DNA of 64,000 nt from Dyadobacter endophyticus (GTDB lineage Bacteria > Bacteroidota > Bacteroidia > Cytophagales > Spirosomataceae), in NCBI RefSeq assembly GCF_014641595.1, contig NZ_BMIA01000004.1:62001-126000 (forward strand). Direction: 5' to 3'. The position numbers and the translations under genes are program-made. Each line of letters opens with the position of its first letter. Position 1 is the stretch's first letter. Shown one piece after another: positions 26,606 through 35,758 of this stretch. The notes beneath the pieces were generated by a model. It saw only the letters and a program-made list of their open reading frames with translations. It ran no database searches and was not told where the DNA came from.

Positions 26606-28345
26606 ATGAAAAAGCAACTATATAACCACCTGATCATTGCATTGGTGACGGCTGCATGCATTGTAGTACCCTCGGGCTGCAAGGATGCCCTGGACCTGCA
26701 ACCGCTCGACCGTGTGTCGGACGTTTCCTTCTGGCAGGAGGCTACGGAGTTTAAACTGGCGACTAACAAATTCTATGACTACTTGCGCTCCTTTAACAAC
26801 GGTAACGGGGATGGGCACAGCGGGTCCGATCTGGGCGCCGACCGGGGCTCTTTTGCAAGAGGCACCAATACGATCGTTTCCAATGACGGCAACTATAACG
26901 ATGCCTACAAATGGATACACAACATCAATTACATGTTGGAAAAAGCAAAAGACTTCAAAAGCCCGGATCAGATCAAGACCTATGTGGCTGAGGCGAAATT
27001 CTTTCGTGCATATGTTTATTTTGACAAACTGCTTACTTCCTACGGAGGCGTAATCCTGATCAAAAATGTGCTTACCACGGAATCTCCCGAGTTGAAGGCC
27101 GCACGCAGCACCCGCGACGAAACCATCGATTTCATTATCCAGGACCTGGAAGAAGCGATTGCGGACCTGCCTTTGGAAAGCGATATTACGGCCGTCGATA
27201 AAGGGCGTGTGAGCAAAGGTGCGGCACAGGCCTTCTTGGGAAGGGTGTGCTTATACGAAGGCACGTGGTTGAAGTTCAGGAACCAAAATGCCACAAGAGC
27301 CAATGCATTGCTGGATAAATCGATCAGCAATAGTAATGCGGTGATTACCAGCAATGCTTACTCGCTGTTCAAGCCACAAGCTTTGGGCGATTCAGCACTG
27401 AAATACTTGTTTATTCTTGAAAACCAGAAATCTAATCCTGCCAATATCACCAAGTCTGCCAACCAGGAGTACATTCTGGCGGTTCGTTATGAGTCGAACA
27501 ACCTGCTCAAAACGATCCCTAACCAGATTTCTTTCGGAGCATTGGGGGCAGATATGAGCCGCGTTATGGCAGATATGTACCTGTCCGCTGACGGTTTGCC
27601 GATCGGTAAAACGAAGCTGCCGTTCAGTCGCGCCACGCTGAAATCCGAATTTGCCAACCGCGACAACCGGATGCGCTACTTTATGATGGTGCCCGGTTAC
27701 CGGTACTGGCAAAATGCCACGAACTGGCATATCAACTGGGACTGGAGTGCCACCGATTTAAAGAATGCACGCCTGCCCCACGATCCATGGAGCAATGATA
27801 TAACGGGTTACAGCAACCAGCAATGGGCGGCAGAAAGGCAAGTCCCTAACTCGCAGGAAGGATACGACTACCCGGTCATCCGTTTGGCAGAGGTGTATCT
27901 CAATTATGCAGAAGCCGTGTACGAAAGGACCGGATCCATCAGTGATGAGGATCTGGATAAGTCCCTTAACCTGGTCCGCAGCCGCGTAAACAGCACCATG
28001 CCGAAGCTCAGCAATGCCTTTGCTACCGCCAACGGATTGAAAATGCAGGAAGAAATACGCCGCGAGCGAGCTGTGGAATTGCAGGGGGACGGCCTTCGGA
28101 TGGACGATCTGAAGCGTTGGTATATTGCGCACACCGAATTGGCCAAGCCTGTCCTTGGCGTTCGTTGGGCTGGTACCGAATACGCCACCAAATACACGAC
28201 CAACCCCCCGGCGTTGACGGCCGAAGGCGACGTGATCGCCGATCCGGTTAATGAGCGTAAATTCACCGAGAAAAATTACCTGATCCCGCTGCCTACAAAC
28301 CAGTTACAGCTGAACCCTAATCTGGTTCAAAATCCCGGCTGGTAA
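26606..28345 (+). CDS. SusD/RagB-family surface lipoprotein
   Basis: Surface substrate-binding lipoprotein of 579 residues, partner of the STN-type SusC encoded 16 bases upstream. The lipobox ends at C25 (VVPSGC). The N-terminal SusD region contains YVAEAKFFRAYVYFDKLLTSYGGVILI and RVSKGAAQAFLGRVCLYEGTWLKF. The C-terminal RagB region contains YPVIRLAEVYLNYAEAVYERTG, RRERAVELQGDGLRMDDLKRW and the closing LIPLPTNQLQLNPNLVQNPGW. At about 580 residues it is at the longer end of the family. Ligand unknown. Confidence 0.95.
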   Translation: MKKQLYNHLIIALVTAACIVVPSGCKDALDLQPLDRVSDVSFWQEATEFKLATNKFYDYLRSFNNGNGDGHSGSDLGADRGSFARGTNTIVSNDGNYNDAYKWIHNINYMLEKAKDFKSPDQIKTYVAEAKFFRAYVYFDKLLTSYGGVILIKNVLTTESPELKAARSTRDETIDFIIQDLEEAIADLPLESDITAVDKGRVSKGAAQAFLGRVCLYEGTWLKFRNQNATRANALLDKSISNSNAVITSNAYSLFKPQALGDSALKYLFILENQKSNPANITKSANQEYILAVRYESNNLLKTIPNQISFGALGADMSRVMADMYLSADGLPIGKTKLPFSRATLKSEFANRDNRMRYFMMVPGYRYWQNATNWHINWDWSATDLKNARLPHDPWSNDITGYSNQQWAAERQVPNSQEGYDYPVIRLAEVYLNYAEAVYERTGSISDEDLDKSLNLVRSRVNSTMPKLSNAFATANGLKMQEEIRRERAVELQGDGLRMDDLKRWYIAHTELAKPVLGVRWAGTEYATKYTTNPPALTAEGDVIADPVNERKFTEKNYLIPLPTNQLQLNPNLVQNPGW

Positions 28346-28392
28346 TAACCGCTTCCCTCGCTTCGAAAATTATAGTACCAAGGATACCTTCC

Positions 28393-28430
28393 TGACGGGG
28401 TTGGCGGATATTCCATCGCCAATCCCGTCA
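28393..28430 (+). terminator. Hairpin between SusD and the mosaic lyase gene
   Basis: A 14-base arm at 28393-28406 pairs with 28417-28430 (13 of 14 positions, arms built around TGACGGG/CCCGTCA) across a 10-base loop. It lies 48 bases after the SusD stop and may terminate or attenuate transcription, so the enzyme gene downstream could have its own promoter or lower expression. Confidence 0.5.
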
Positions 28431-28504
28431 CACCGATCACCATTTCAACACCTCCTTCGATAACTGAGATGAGCGTAATATGTTAAATTTTACTATCTAA
28501 ATGT

Positions 28505-31500
28505 ATGACTATGAGCATTGTAAAATTACCTCATGCAAGAACACTACTTACCTTCATTTGGATGTGCTTCTGGTTGTTGGGCGGGGCGCGATCGACAGCG
28601 CAGGCCCAGACGTTTACACACCCCGGTGGTTTACACACGCAGGCAGATCTCGACCGGATGAAAACGAAGGTGGCTGCCGGTGAACATCCCTGGATCGACA
28701 GTTGGAATAAACTCATTACAGATCCGCAGGCACAGAACACCTATGCGCCCGCCGCAAGGGCAAATATGGGTTCCAGCCGCCAGCGGGCCGATGCCGACGC
28801 GCATGCCGCCTACCTTAATGCGCTTCGCTGGTACATTTCCGGCGACACCACCTATGCCGAATGTGCGGTACGGATCTGTAATGCATGGTCTTCGGCGGTG
28901 AACCAGGTTCCCACCGGTACGGATATTCCCGGTTTGAGTGGTATCCCTATTTTTGATTTTGGAATGGCGGCCGAATTGCTGCGCATTTATCCCGGATGGG
29001 CCCCGACGGATTTTTCGCGCTTTAAAAATATGATGCTCACCTATTTTTATCCGGTAGCCCATAATTTTCTTGTAAACCACAATGGGTCCTGTATCAGCAA
29101 CTACTGGTCCAACTGGGACATCAGTAACATAGGCGCCATTCTGGCGATGGGGGTGCTCTGCGATGATCAGGCCAAATACGACGAGGCCGTGGATTATTTT
29201 AAAAACGGCGCAGGAATGGGAAGCATCATGAATACGATTCCCTATGTACACGCGGGCAATCTCGGGCAGTGGCAGGAAAGCGGACGGGACCAGGAACATG
29301 CACAGCTTGCGGTAGGAATGCTGGCGTCTGTATGTGAGATCGCCTGGAACCAGGGGCTCGACTTGTACGGCTATGACAACAGCCGTTTGTTGGCTGGGGC
29401 AGAATATGTGGCGCGAACCAATTTGTCGTTGCCGGTCCCTTATACCGCCTACAATAATTGCCAGAATGCAAACCAGCTTTGGGTTTCGATTAATGGAATG
29501 GGCCGGCTGGATGATCGTCCCGTTTGGGAAATGATCTACAACCATTATGTGGTACGCAAAGGGTTAAGCGCTCCCAATGTAAAGTCAATGGCCCAATTGG
29601 TAAGGCCTGAACACGGGAGTGCCGACCATTTTGGTTACGGCACTTTGGCATTCACGCGGACCGCAGCCGCTTCGCCTTACCCGCCTTCGCCGGCTCCTCC
29701 TGTGCCCGCAGGGCTGAGTGCAACGGCTGGTGTGGGCCGGGTATTCCTGAAATGGACACCCGCAAATGAGGCCACTACCCAGGGATACAACATACTGCGT
29801 TCTACCACGAGCGGAGGACCCTACACCTCCATTGCCTCCTGGAAAGAGAACACCTATCCGGAATATACGGACGGCACGGTGGTCAATGGTACAACCTATT
29901 ATTACGTAATATCTGCCAATAACCAGTCGGGCACCAGTGGTGTTTCGGCTCAAACTACGGCCACTCCCATGGCCGCAGCGGGTTTGCCGGCCGGTTGGGC
30001 GAGGCAAGATATCGGGACGGTAAGTGCGGCGGGCAGTGCCAGTTATGCCAATGTTTCCGGAAGCACGTTTATCGTCAATGGTTCGGGGACTGGCATAGGC
30101 GGCACTTCCGATTCGTTTGGCTACACTTATGGAATAGTTACCGGCGATTTCACCATGACGGCCCGGCTATCGGCGGTAGGCGGAACTTTAAGTAAAACGG
30201 GCATTATGTTTCGCGAATCACTGGCTCCGGACGCGAAGGCGGTCGTGATGAAGCTGGGCGATGCAGGCTGGCGGCAGGCGGGTGTGGGAACACGGGCCGC
30301 TGCGGGGGGAAATATGAGCTGGGTAGGTGCGAATGATTATACGTGGATCCCTGCCTGGTTCAGGATACAGCGGACGGGCAATACTTTCACGGCCTATCAG
30401 TCTTCAGATGGTGAAACCTGGTTTACCATCGCGACCAGCACGGTGGCAATGGGCAATACCTATTACGTGGGATTTGCTTCATGTTCAGGCAGTGCGACGG
30501 GCGCGTTGGCCAATTCTACTTTTGATAACGTGACCCTGGCAGGCGGGGACAGCACGGTGCTTCCGGGCCCGACAGGCCTGACTGCCCAGCCGGGTAATAC
30601 GCAAGTTACGTTAAACTGGAATGCGGTAACCGGCGCCGCAAGCTATACGTTAAAACGCGCAACGGTCAGCGGCGGGCCTTACACCACGGTTGCGACAGGT
30701 CTTGCCGCACTGAATTATATCGACACCGGGCTTTCAAACGGTACCAGCTACTATTATGTCGTTTTGGCCACGAACTTTGCAGGTGAAAGTCCCAACTCTT
30801 CGGAGGTAAATGCCACACCGGTACTTGCGCTGGCCCCCGTTCCCGTGGGCGTGACGGCTAGTTCTGCGTCTGCCAGCCAGATTAACCTGTCGTGGACAGC
30901 CAGTTTAAGCGCGGTTTCCTACCATGTAAAAAGAGCCACAGTGAGCGGAGGCCCATATACGACCATTGCCAGTCCTTCCACGACCAGCTACATGGATACC
31001 CCCTTGACAACCTCCACGACCTATTATTATGTTGTTTCGGCAGTAAATGCGATAGGGGAGTCGGCCAATTCAGCACAGACGAGTGCGGTGCCTGGCAAGG
31101 CTAATTATTATAAATTCGATGAAACCGGAGGTACTACGGCGGTCGATTCATGGAGTGGGAGAAACGGAACGCTTGCTTCCGGCGCGACTTTGGTGCCGGG
31201 TGTGGTCAACAATGCCGTCAGTCTGGATGGTACTGCCAATGGGTTTGTTACGCTACCGGCGGGCCTGGTTAATTCATTGAACGATTTCAGTGTTGCAACC
31301 TGGGTGAAACTGGACGCTTCCCCGAACTGGGCGCGTATTTTTGATTTTGGATCGGGGACGACAAATTACATGTTTCTGACGGCCAAAAACGGAGCTAACG
31401 GGACATTGCGTTATGCAATCACCACGGGTTCCGGCGAACAGCAAATAACCACCAGCTCGGTGATCGCCACCGGCGCGTGGACGCACATAGCTATGACGCA

Positions 31501-34120
31501 GTCGGGTACAGTGGGGGTTTTGTATGTAAATGGTGTTGAGGTTGGACGAAACGTCAATCTGACCCTCAAACCTTCCAGTTTGGGGAATGCGACCCAGAAC
31601 TGGATCGGCAAATCGCAATTTCCGGATCCGCTTTTAGCAGGTAAAATAGATGAATTTCAGATTTACAGCCGTGCATTAAGCGCTTCGGAAATATCGAATA
31701 TCATGATCCTTTCGACACCTCCGGCAGCACCAGCACCGTTGTCGGTTACGGCGGGAAACAACCGCGTGACGTTAAACTGGACGGCTCCTGTGGGCGCAAG
31801 CGGTTACAATGTGAAGCGGGCCGTTGCCCTTAGCGGACCTTATACAGTGATTGCCAATGTAAATACGTTGACTTATGTCGACACGGCCGCTACCAATTGT
31901 AATACCTATTTCTATAAGGTATCAGCCATTAATAATGTAGGAGAAGGGCCCGACACGTCTCCCTCCGGCCTTTCATTGGGAGGGAAGTTAACCGGCGGTA
32001 CACTCGTAGGTACCGAAGGCTCGTTTGGCAATGTAGCTGCCACCACCAAAGCTGCCGCGGTGGATGGCAACCTGGACACCTACTTCGATGCTCCGCAGGG
32101 TAGCGGGTGGGTTGGATACGACCTTGGTTCCGGCGGGATTAGCGTGATTACACGTGTGCGTTACGCGCCACGGGCCAATTTCCCTGTACGAATGGTGGGC
32201 GGCGTTTTTCAAGGGGCCAATACTTCGGATTTCAGCAATGCGGTAACGTTGTTCACGGTCACTGCTCAACCGGCGGTCGGGATATTGACGGAACAGATCA
32301 TTTCAAATGCCACACCATATCGTTACGTCCGGTACCTGTCGCCGGGCAATGGGTTTGGCAATGTCGCGGAAGTCGAGTTTTGGGGATTGAAAGCCAACGC
32401 TCCGGTCATTACAAGCTCCACGGCTACCCGGGACCTCGTATTTGGCACAGCATTCGGTTACACCATCGAAGCGACCAACCGGCCAGATCATTTCAGCGCT
32501 ACGGGCCTGCCCGAAGGTTTAAGCCTGAACACCTGCACCGGTATCATCTCGGGTACATCTACCGTTACAGGCACGTTTCCCGTCATTTTGGAAGCCGGTA
32601 ACACCTGGGGGGAAGTTACCGACACGTTGGTGCTGGTGATCAAACGAAATCAAACAATTTCCTTCAATGCTTTGGCTAAAAAGGTCATCGGAGATACCGA
32701 TTTCGTCCCGGCCGCGACGGCCTCTTCGACATTGCCCGTGAGCTACACCAGTTCGGATACGACGGTGGCCACGGTTGTCGGTGGAAAGCTGCATATAACA
32801 GGAGCAGGAACCACCACCATTATAGCCGTTCAAGCCGGCAATGGCCATTATTATGCGGCGTATTCTGTAAATCAAACGCTGACGGTCGCGCCTCTTCAAC
32901 TTAAAATACAATACCAGAATGCAGATTCCGGTCAGCCTGCCAACAATGTGATCAAACCTAATCTTAAAATTGTCAATAACGATTCCGTTGCGGTGGCTTA
33001 CGGCGAACTTACGGCCCGGTACTGGTTCACTGCCGAGAATTATGCCGGTATCAACACGTGGGTCGATTATGCACAACTAGGCAGCGGCAAAGTGAAAATG
33101 AAATACGTTGCGCTCGCCCAGCCGCGCAACGGCGCCTATGCCTATATTGAATACAGTTTCGATGCATCGGCAGGTACGCTGGCAGCGAATGGGAATTCCG
33201 GAGAGATTAAATCGAGGTTTGCGAACACCGACGGCAGTTCGCTGAACGAAGCGGACGATTATGCTTATCTGGCGTCATCCGCTTACGTTTTGAATGACCA
33301 CATGGCCCTTTACCGGAATGGATTGTTGGTATGGGGCACGGAGCCAACCCTTGTCGCGCCGGTTGTCGCGCTTAAAGTTTATTCAGAAAACAAGAGCTCA
33401 AATGTGAATTCCAACACGATCAGTACCTATCTGAAAATCAATAACGAAGGCAATATGCCTGTCAACTACGGGGATGTAAAAGTCCGCTACTGGTTCACGA
33501 GAGAAACTGCCGCCAGCCTGAACTATTGGACAGATTACGCGAAACTTAGTGCCGCGAATGTCAGCGGGCAGTTTGTGACGGTGACCCCGGCCGTTACCGG
33601 TGCGGATACCTATCTCGAATTAAGTGTGAATCCTGCCGTTGGTAGCTTTTATCCATCGAGCAGTACAGGCAATATCCAGTATAGGATCGCTAAATCGGAC
33701 TGGTCGGCTTTCAGTCATACCAATGATTATTCCTACAAACCAGTGGGGAGCTTCGCGGAAAACGCCCACATTGGGGTGTATTACCAGGGAACGCTTATTT
33801 ATGGAACGGAGCCATATGCTACCGGCGGAAGACTGTCCGCGGAAGGCCCGGATAAGGAGTCGAAGGCTTTTGAAGTGATTATCCAGGGTAACCCCTTTAT
33901 TGGCGATCAGGCTGTCGCCGAGATTCGCGGGGCCGGTGGACAATCGATTCAAATGACGCTGACCGATATCAACGGTAACCGGTTAATGCAGCAGGATTTG
34001 AAAATAAAGTCAAATCAGGAGAACCATACGATTAGCATGAATGGCAAATCGAACGGATTGTATCTGCTTCGGATGGCAAACAGGGAAAATACCGTTACGA
34101 TCAAATTAATTAAACAGTAA
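28505..34120 (+). CDS. Giant secreted alginate-lyase-fold enzyme with FN3, LamG, CBM3 and T9SS domains
   Basis: 1,871-residue exported mosaic. In order, with approximate residues: signal peptide (1-36); alginate-lyase-type catalytic domain (40-385) with HNGSCISNYWSNWD, the ESGRDQEHAQLAVG motif and AWNQGLDLYGYDNSRLL; FN3 (395-487); DUF1349-like concanavalin sandwich (498-679); two FN3 (685-862); LamG (863-1066); FN3 (1068-1155); discoidin-like (1160-1295); two Ig-like modules (1297-1462); two CBM3-type cellulose-binding modules (1464-1613 and 1617-1772, each ending YGTEP or WGTEP); T9SS sorting domain (1788-1871). The family motif is usually SGRDQGH; here glycine is replaced by glutamate. It probably degrades a uronic-acid-containing or similar polysaccharide on or near cellulose-rich material, but true specificity is unknown. 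It follows the ECF/FecR/SusCD genes and completes that locus. Confidence 0.85.
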   Translation: MTMSIVKLPHARTLLTFIWMCFWLLGGARSTAQAQTFTHPGGLHTQADLDRMKTKVAAGEHPWIDSWNKLITDPQAQNTYAPAARANMGSSRQRADADAHAAYLNALRWYISGDTTYAECAVRICNAWSSAVNQVPTGTDIPGLSGIPIFDFGMAAELLRIYPGWAPTDFSRFKNMMLTYFYPVAHNFLVNHNGSCISNYWSNWDISNIGAILAMGVLCDDQAKYDEAVDYFKNGAGMGSIMNTIPYVHAGNLGQWQESGRDQEHAQLAVGMLASVCEIAWNQGLDLYGYDNSRLLAGAEYVARTNLSLPVPYTAYNNCQNANQLWVSINGMGRLDDRPVWEMIYNHYVVRKGLSAPNVKSMAQLVRPEHGSADHFGYGTLAFTRTAAASPYPPSPAPPVPAGLSATAGVGRVFLKWTPANEATTQGYNILRSTTSGGPYTSIASWKENTYPEYTDGTVVNGTTYYYVISANNQSGTSGVSAQTTATPMAAAGLPAGWARQDIGTVSAAGSASYANVSGSTFIVNGSGTGIGGTSDSFGYTYGIVTGDFTMTARLSAVGGTLSKTGIMFRESLAPDAKAVVMKLGDAGWRQAGVGTRAAAGGNMSWVGANDYTWIPAWFRIQRTGNTFTAYQSSDGETWFTIATSTVAMGNTYYVGFASCSGSATGALANSTFDNVTLAGGDSTVLPGPTGLTAQPGNTQVTLNWNAVTGAASYTLKRATVSGGPYTTVATGLAALNYIDTGLSNGTSYYYVVLATNFAGESPNSSEVNATPVLALAPVPVGVTASSASASQINLSWTASLSAVSYHVKRATVSGGPYTTIASPSTTSYMDTPLTTSTTYYYVVSAVNAIGESANSAQTSAVPGKANYYKFDETGGTTAVDSWSGRNGTLASGATLVPGVVNNAVSLDGTANGFVTLPAGLVNSLNDFSVATWVKLDASPNWARIFDFGSGTTNYMFLTAKNGANGTLRYAITTGSGEQQITTSSVIATGAWTHIAMTQSGTVGVLYVNGVEVGRNVNLTLKPSSLGNATQNWIGKSQFPDPLLAGKIDEFQIYSRALSASEISNIMILSTPPAAPAPLSVTAGNNRVTLNWTAPVGASGYNVKRAVALSGPYTVIANVNTLTYVDTAATNCNTYFYKVSAINNVGEGPDTSPSGLSLGGKLTGGTLVGTEGSFGNVAATTKAAAVDGNLDTYFDAPQGSGWVGYDLGSGGISVITRVRYAPRANFPVRMVGGVFQGANTSDFSNAVTLFTVTAQPAVGILTEQIISNATPYRYVRYLSPGNGFGNVAEVEFWGLKANAPVITSSTATRDLVFGTAFGYTIEATNRPDHFSATGLPEGLSLNTCTGIISGTSTVTGTFPVILEAGNTWGEVTDTLVLVIKRNQTISFNALAKKVIGDTDFVPAATASSTLPVSYTSSDTTVATVVGGKLHITGAGTTTIIAVQAGNGHYYAAYSVNQTLTVAPLQLKIQYQNADSGQPANNVIKPNLKIVNNDSVAVAYGELTARYWFTAENYAGINTWVDYAQLGSGKVKMKYVALAQPRNGAYAYIEYSFDASAGTLAANGNSGEIKSRFANTDGSSLNEADDYAYLASSAYVLNDHMALYRNGLLVWGTEPTLVAPVVALKVYSENKSSNVNSNTISTYLKINNEGNMPVNYGDVKVRYWFTRETAASLNYWTDYAKLSAANVSGQFVTVTPAVTGADTYLELSVNPAVGSFYPSSSTGNIQYRIAKSDWSAFSHTNDYSYKPVGSFAENAHIGVYYQGTLIYGTEPYATGGRLSAEGPDKESKAFEVIIQGNPFIGDQAVAEIRGAGGQSIQMTLTDINGNRLMQQDLKIKSNQENHTISMNGKSNGLYLLRMANRENTVTIKLIKQ

Positions 34121-34141
34121 GTTTTTGCAGTATTCCTATCA

Positions 34142-34192
34142 ATCAATAGCCGCCCTGAAAAACCGAATTTGTTTTTCAGGGCGGCTATTGAT
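34142..34192. terminator. Strong 22-bp perfect-stem terminator
   Basis: Two 22-base arms (34142-34163 and 34171-34192) are exactly complementary around a seven-base loop; the core is GCCGCCCTGAAAAAC/GTTTTTCAGGGCGGC. It lies 22 bases after the mosaic lyase gene. An intrinsic terminator that would work in either direction. Confidence 0.8.
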
Positions 34193-34253
34193 GTATTGTT
34201 ATAAAACGCTTGCGGTTCTATTTCAATCGCGCGGCTAGAACATTTCCCATTTA

Positions 34254-34883
34254 GTGCTTAGATTCAACCCCAGGAAACGGTTAGAACCAATTAATCAAAA
34301 AATAACAGGAAAAGATATTTCTCTCATGCTTCTTAAATGGGTCAAAATAGTGCTTCTAGTCTGTTTGGCGACGGCAACTTTAAGCTTAATGCTGCTTTAT
34401 ATGGATATTACCTCCGGAGCCTTTAGTTTAGGATTTAACTTCGCCCTGATGTTCTGGTTCACGATACTTGAATCTCAGCTCAGGCCGACTTTGCACTCAC
34501 GATACTTTAACTCCTATCCTTTTGAAAAACAAGGGGCGTTGTACCGGATGCTGGGCATCGAGTGGTATCGGGCCATTTTAATCAAAAGTGGATGGGAAAA
34601 GATCAGACAACAGCAGACGCCCATTAAAAAAAGCCTTTCCGACTTTCAAGCATATGAGCGAGGAACCCGGGTGGCCGAAGTTGGGCATATAGTTGTCGCC
34701 GTGATCGTTTTGATAGTCAATGGCTACGTTCTATTTGCCTATTCAGCGCGAAACGCCATTTGGCTATTGGTATTCAACATCTTGTTGAATGTTTACCCTG
34801 TTTTATTGCAACGGTACACCCGTCCCAGGCTGCAACGTATGATTGAAAAATTTAAGAAAGTGAGGCCCGCCATCAGTCAATAG
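34254..34883 (+). CDS. CrtO-like (glycosyl-diaponeurosporenoate acyltransferase-like) membrane protein
   Basis: 209-residue integral membrane protein with hydrophobic segments near residues 27-50, 55-75, 145-165 and 168-185. The pattern FEKQGALYRMLGIEWYR, AYERGTRVAEVGHIVVAVIV and the C-terminal NVYPVLLQRYTRPRLQRM resembles the small acyltransferase family known from staphyloxanthin synthesis (CrtO), where E-x-x-R-x-x-E-x-x-H and QRYxRPR are conserved. No carotenoid gene is nearby, so the name gives family only. A similar role in acylating a lipid or glycoside is a guess. Confidence 0.55.
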   Translation: MLRFNPRKRLEPINQKITGKDISLMLLKWVKIVLLVCLATATLSLMLLYMDITSGAFSLGFNFALMFWFTILESQLRPTLHSRYFNSYPFEKQGALYRMLGIEWYRAILIKSGWEKIRQQQTPIKKSLSDFQAYERGTRVAEVGHIVVAVIVLIVNGYVLFAYSARNAIWLLVFNILLNVYPVLLQRYTRPRLQRMIEKFKKVRPAISQ

Positions 34884-34972
34884 CAAGCAGGATTTACCGA
34901 TACCAATAGTGTAAAAAGTAAGCTGGGCAACCTTTACGTATGCTTTAAAAGCAGTGATACGGGCACCTGCTT

Positions 34973-35449
34973 TCATCCCAGAAAAGGACCTCCCGGAACG
35001 CCCCAGCCCCATTTGGGCATTGGCTCTTCGGGGTTCATTTGCAGCTCGTCGCTGTGAGAGTTGATGACAGCAATCCGCGTGCCCCATTCGATGTAGGCTA
35101 CGAAAGCGGAACGGAACTCCGGATCGTCGGGCAGATTGATTTCATCTGCGGTTTCCAAAAGCAGCGAAACCCAACGCTGACGATGCTGCTCGGTGAGGTG
35201 CCTGGCCAAATGCTTTTGGACCATTTTAAAATGGCTTCCCTCAGCAGTACTGTACCATTCGGGACCACCCAGAACCTCCGCGATGAAATGCGCAACATGC
35301 TGCTGATGTTCGGGCGACATATGTTTGAAGACCGGTTCCAAGATCGGGTCTTTCAGTACTTTTTGATAGAACAAATCCGTCAGTCTTTCGAAAACAGGCA
35401 TTCCACCGGCCCATTCGAATAGTGTGGGGATTGTAGATTTTTGATCCAT
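34973..35449 (-). CDS. Group II truncated haemoglobin
   Basis: 158-residue haem protein of the 2-on-2 globin family, group II (trHbO-like). Recognisable are TLFEWAGGMPVFERLTDLFYQKVLKDPILEPVFKHM, the EVLGGPEWYS segment, the HFKMVQKHLARHLTEQHRQRWVSLLLETAD region, and the C-terminal PDDPEFRSAFVAYIEWGTRIA followed by PMPKWGWG. Such proteins bind oxygen or nitric oxide and may help in redox defence. The gene converges with the CrtO-like gene and is divergent from the histidine kinase gene across a 309-base gap, so shared regulation by that kinase is possible but unproven. Confidence 0.9.
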   Translation of the reverse strand: MDQKSTIPTLFEWAGGMPVFERLTDLFYQKVLKDPILEPVFKHMSPEHQQHVAHFIAEVLGGPEWYSTAEGSHFKMVQKHLARHLTEQHRQRWVSLLLETADEINLPDDPEFRSAFVAYIEWGTRIAVINSHSDELQMNPEEPMPKWGWGVPGGPFLG

Positions 35450-35758
35450 GAAGGCTGATATCTAACGACTTTTCAGATGCACAAACTCCGGAAAATTGGA
35501 GTATTGTAAAGGTAACAAATGGAATGCCACCTTTCATACGAAATTCCTGCTACGGTCTTTTGCATAGTGCAATGGTTTTTGTTGGCATAATAATTGCTGA
35601 CTTTGGAAGTAGCAACAATTTCCAAGCCTGACGCGATGAGTGAAATCCGTCATTTAGTTTAACCTCCCTACTTGCACTAAACGCCTGGTCGCCTAATTAG
35701 GAAACAACTTCCGGACAAACCGCTCCTGCCGGACGTAGGCAATTTACCAGGTTCCACA
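35450..35758. other. 309-base intergenic region between haemoglobin and kinase genes
   Basis: Divergent promoter region. No open frame with coding character was found. A weak plus-strand promoter candidate is TTTTTG near 35577 followed by TGACTTTG (one mismatch to TAnnTTTG). No convincing palindrome or minus-strand promoter was seen. Confidence 0.4.

Noticed and set aside
29690-31970. Possible DNA satellite in the giant lyase gene
   Set aside because: The similarity comes from four diverged FN3 domains (GGPYTxIA, TYYYVVSA) and not from tandem DNA repeats.
32519-33076. Minus-strand open frame of 185 codons inside the giant lyase gene
   Set aside because: Antisense to Ig-like and CBM3 coding sequence with clear domain similarity.
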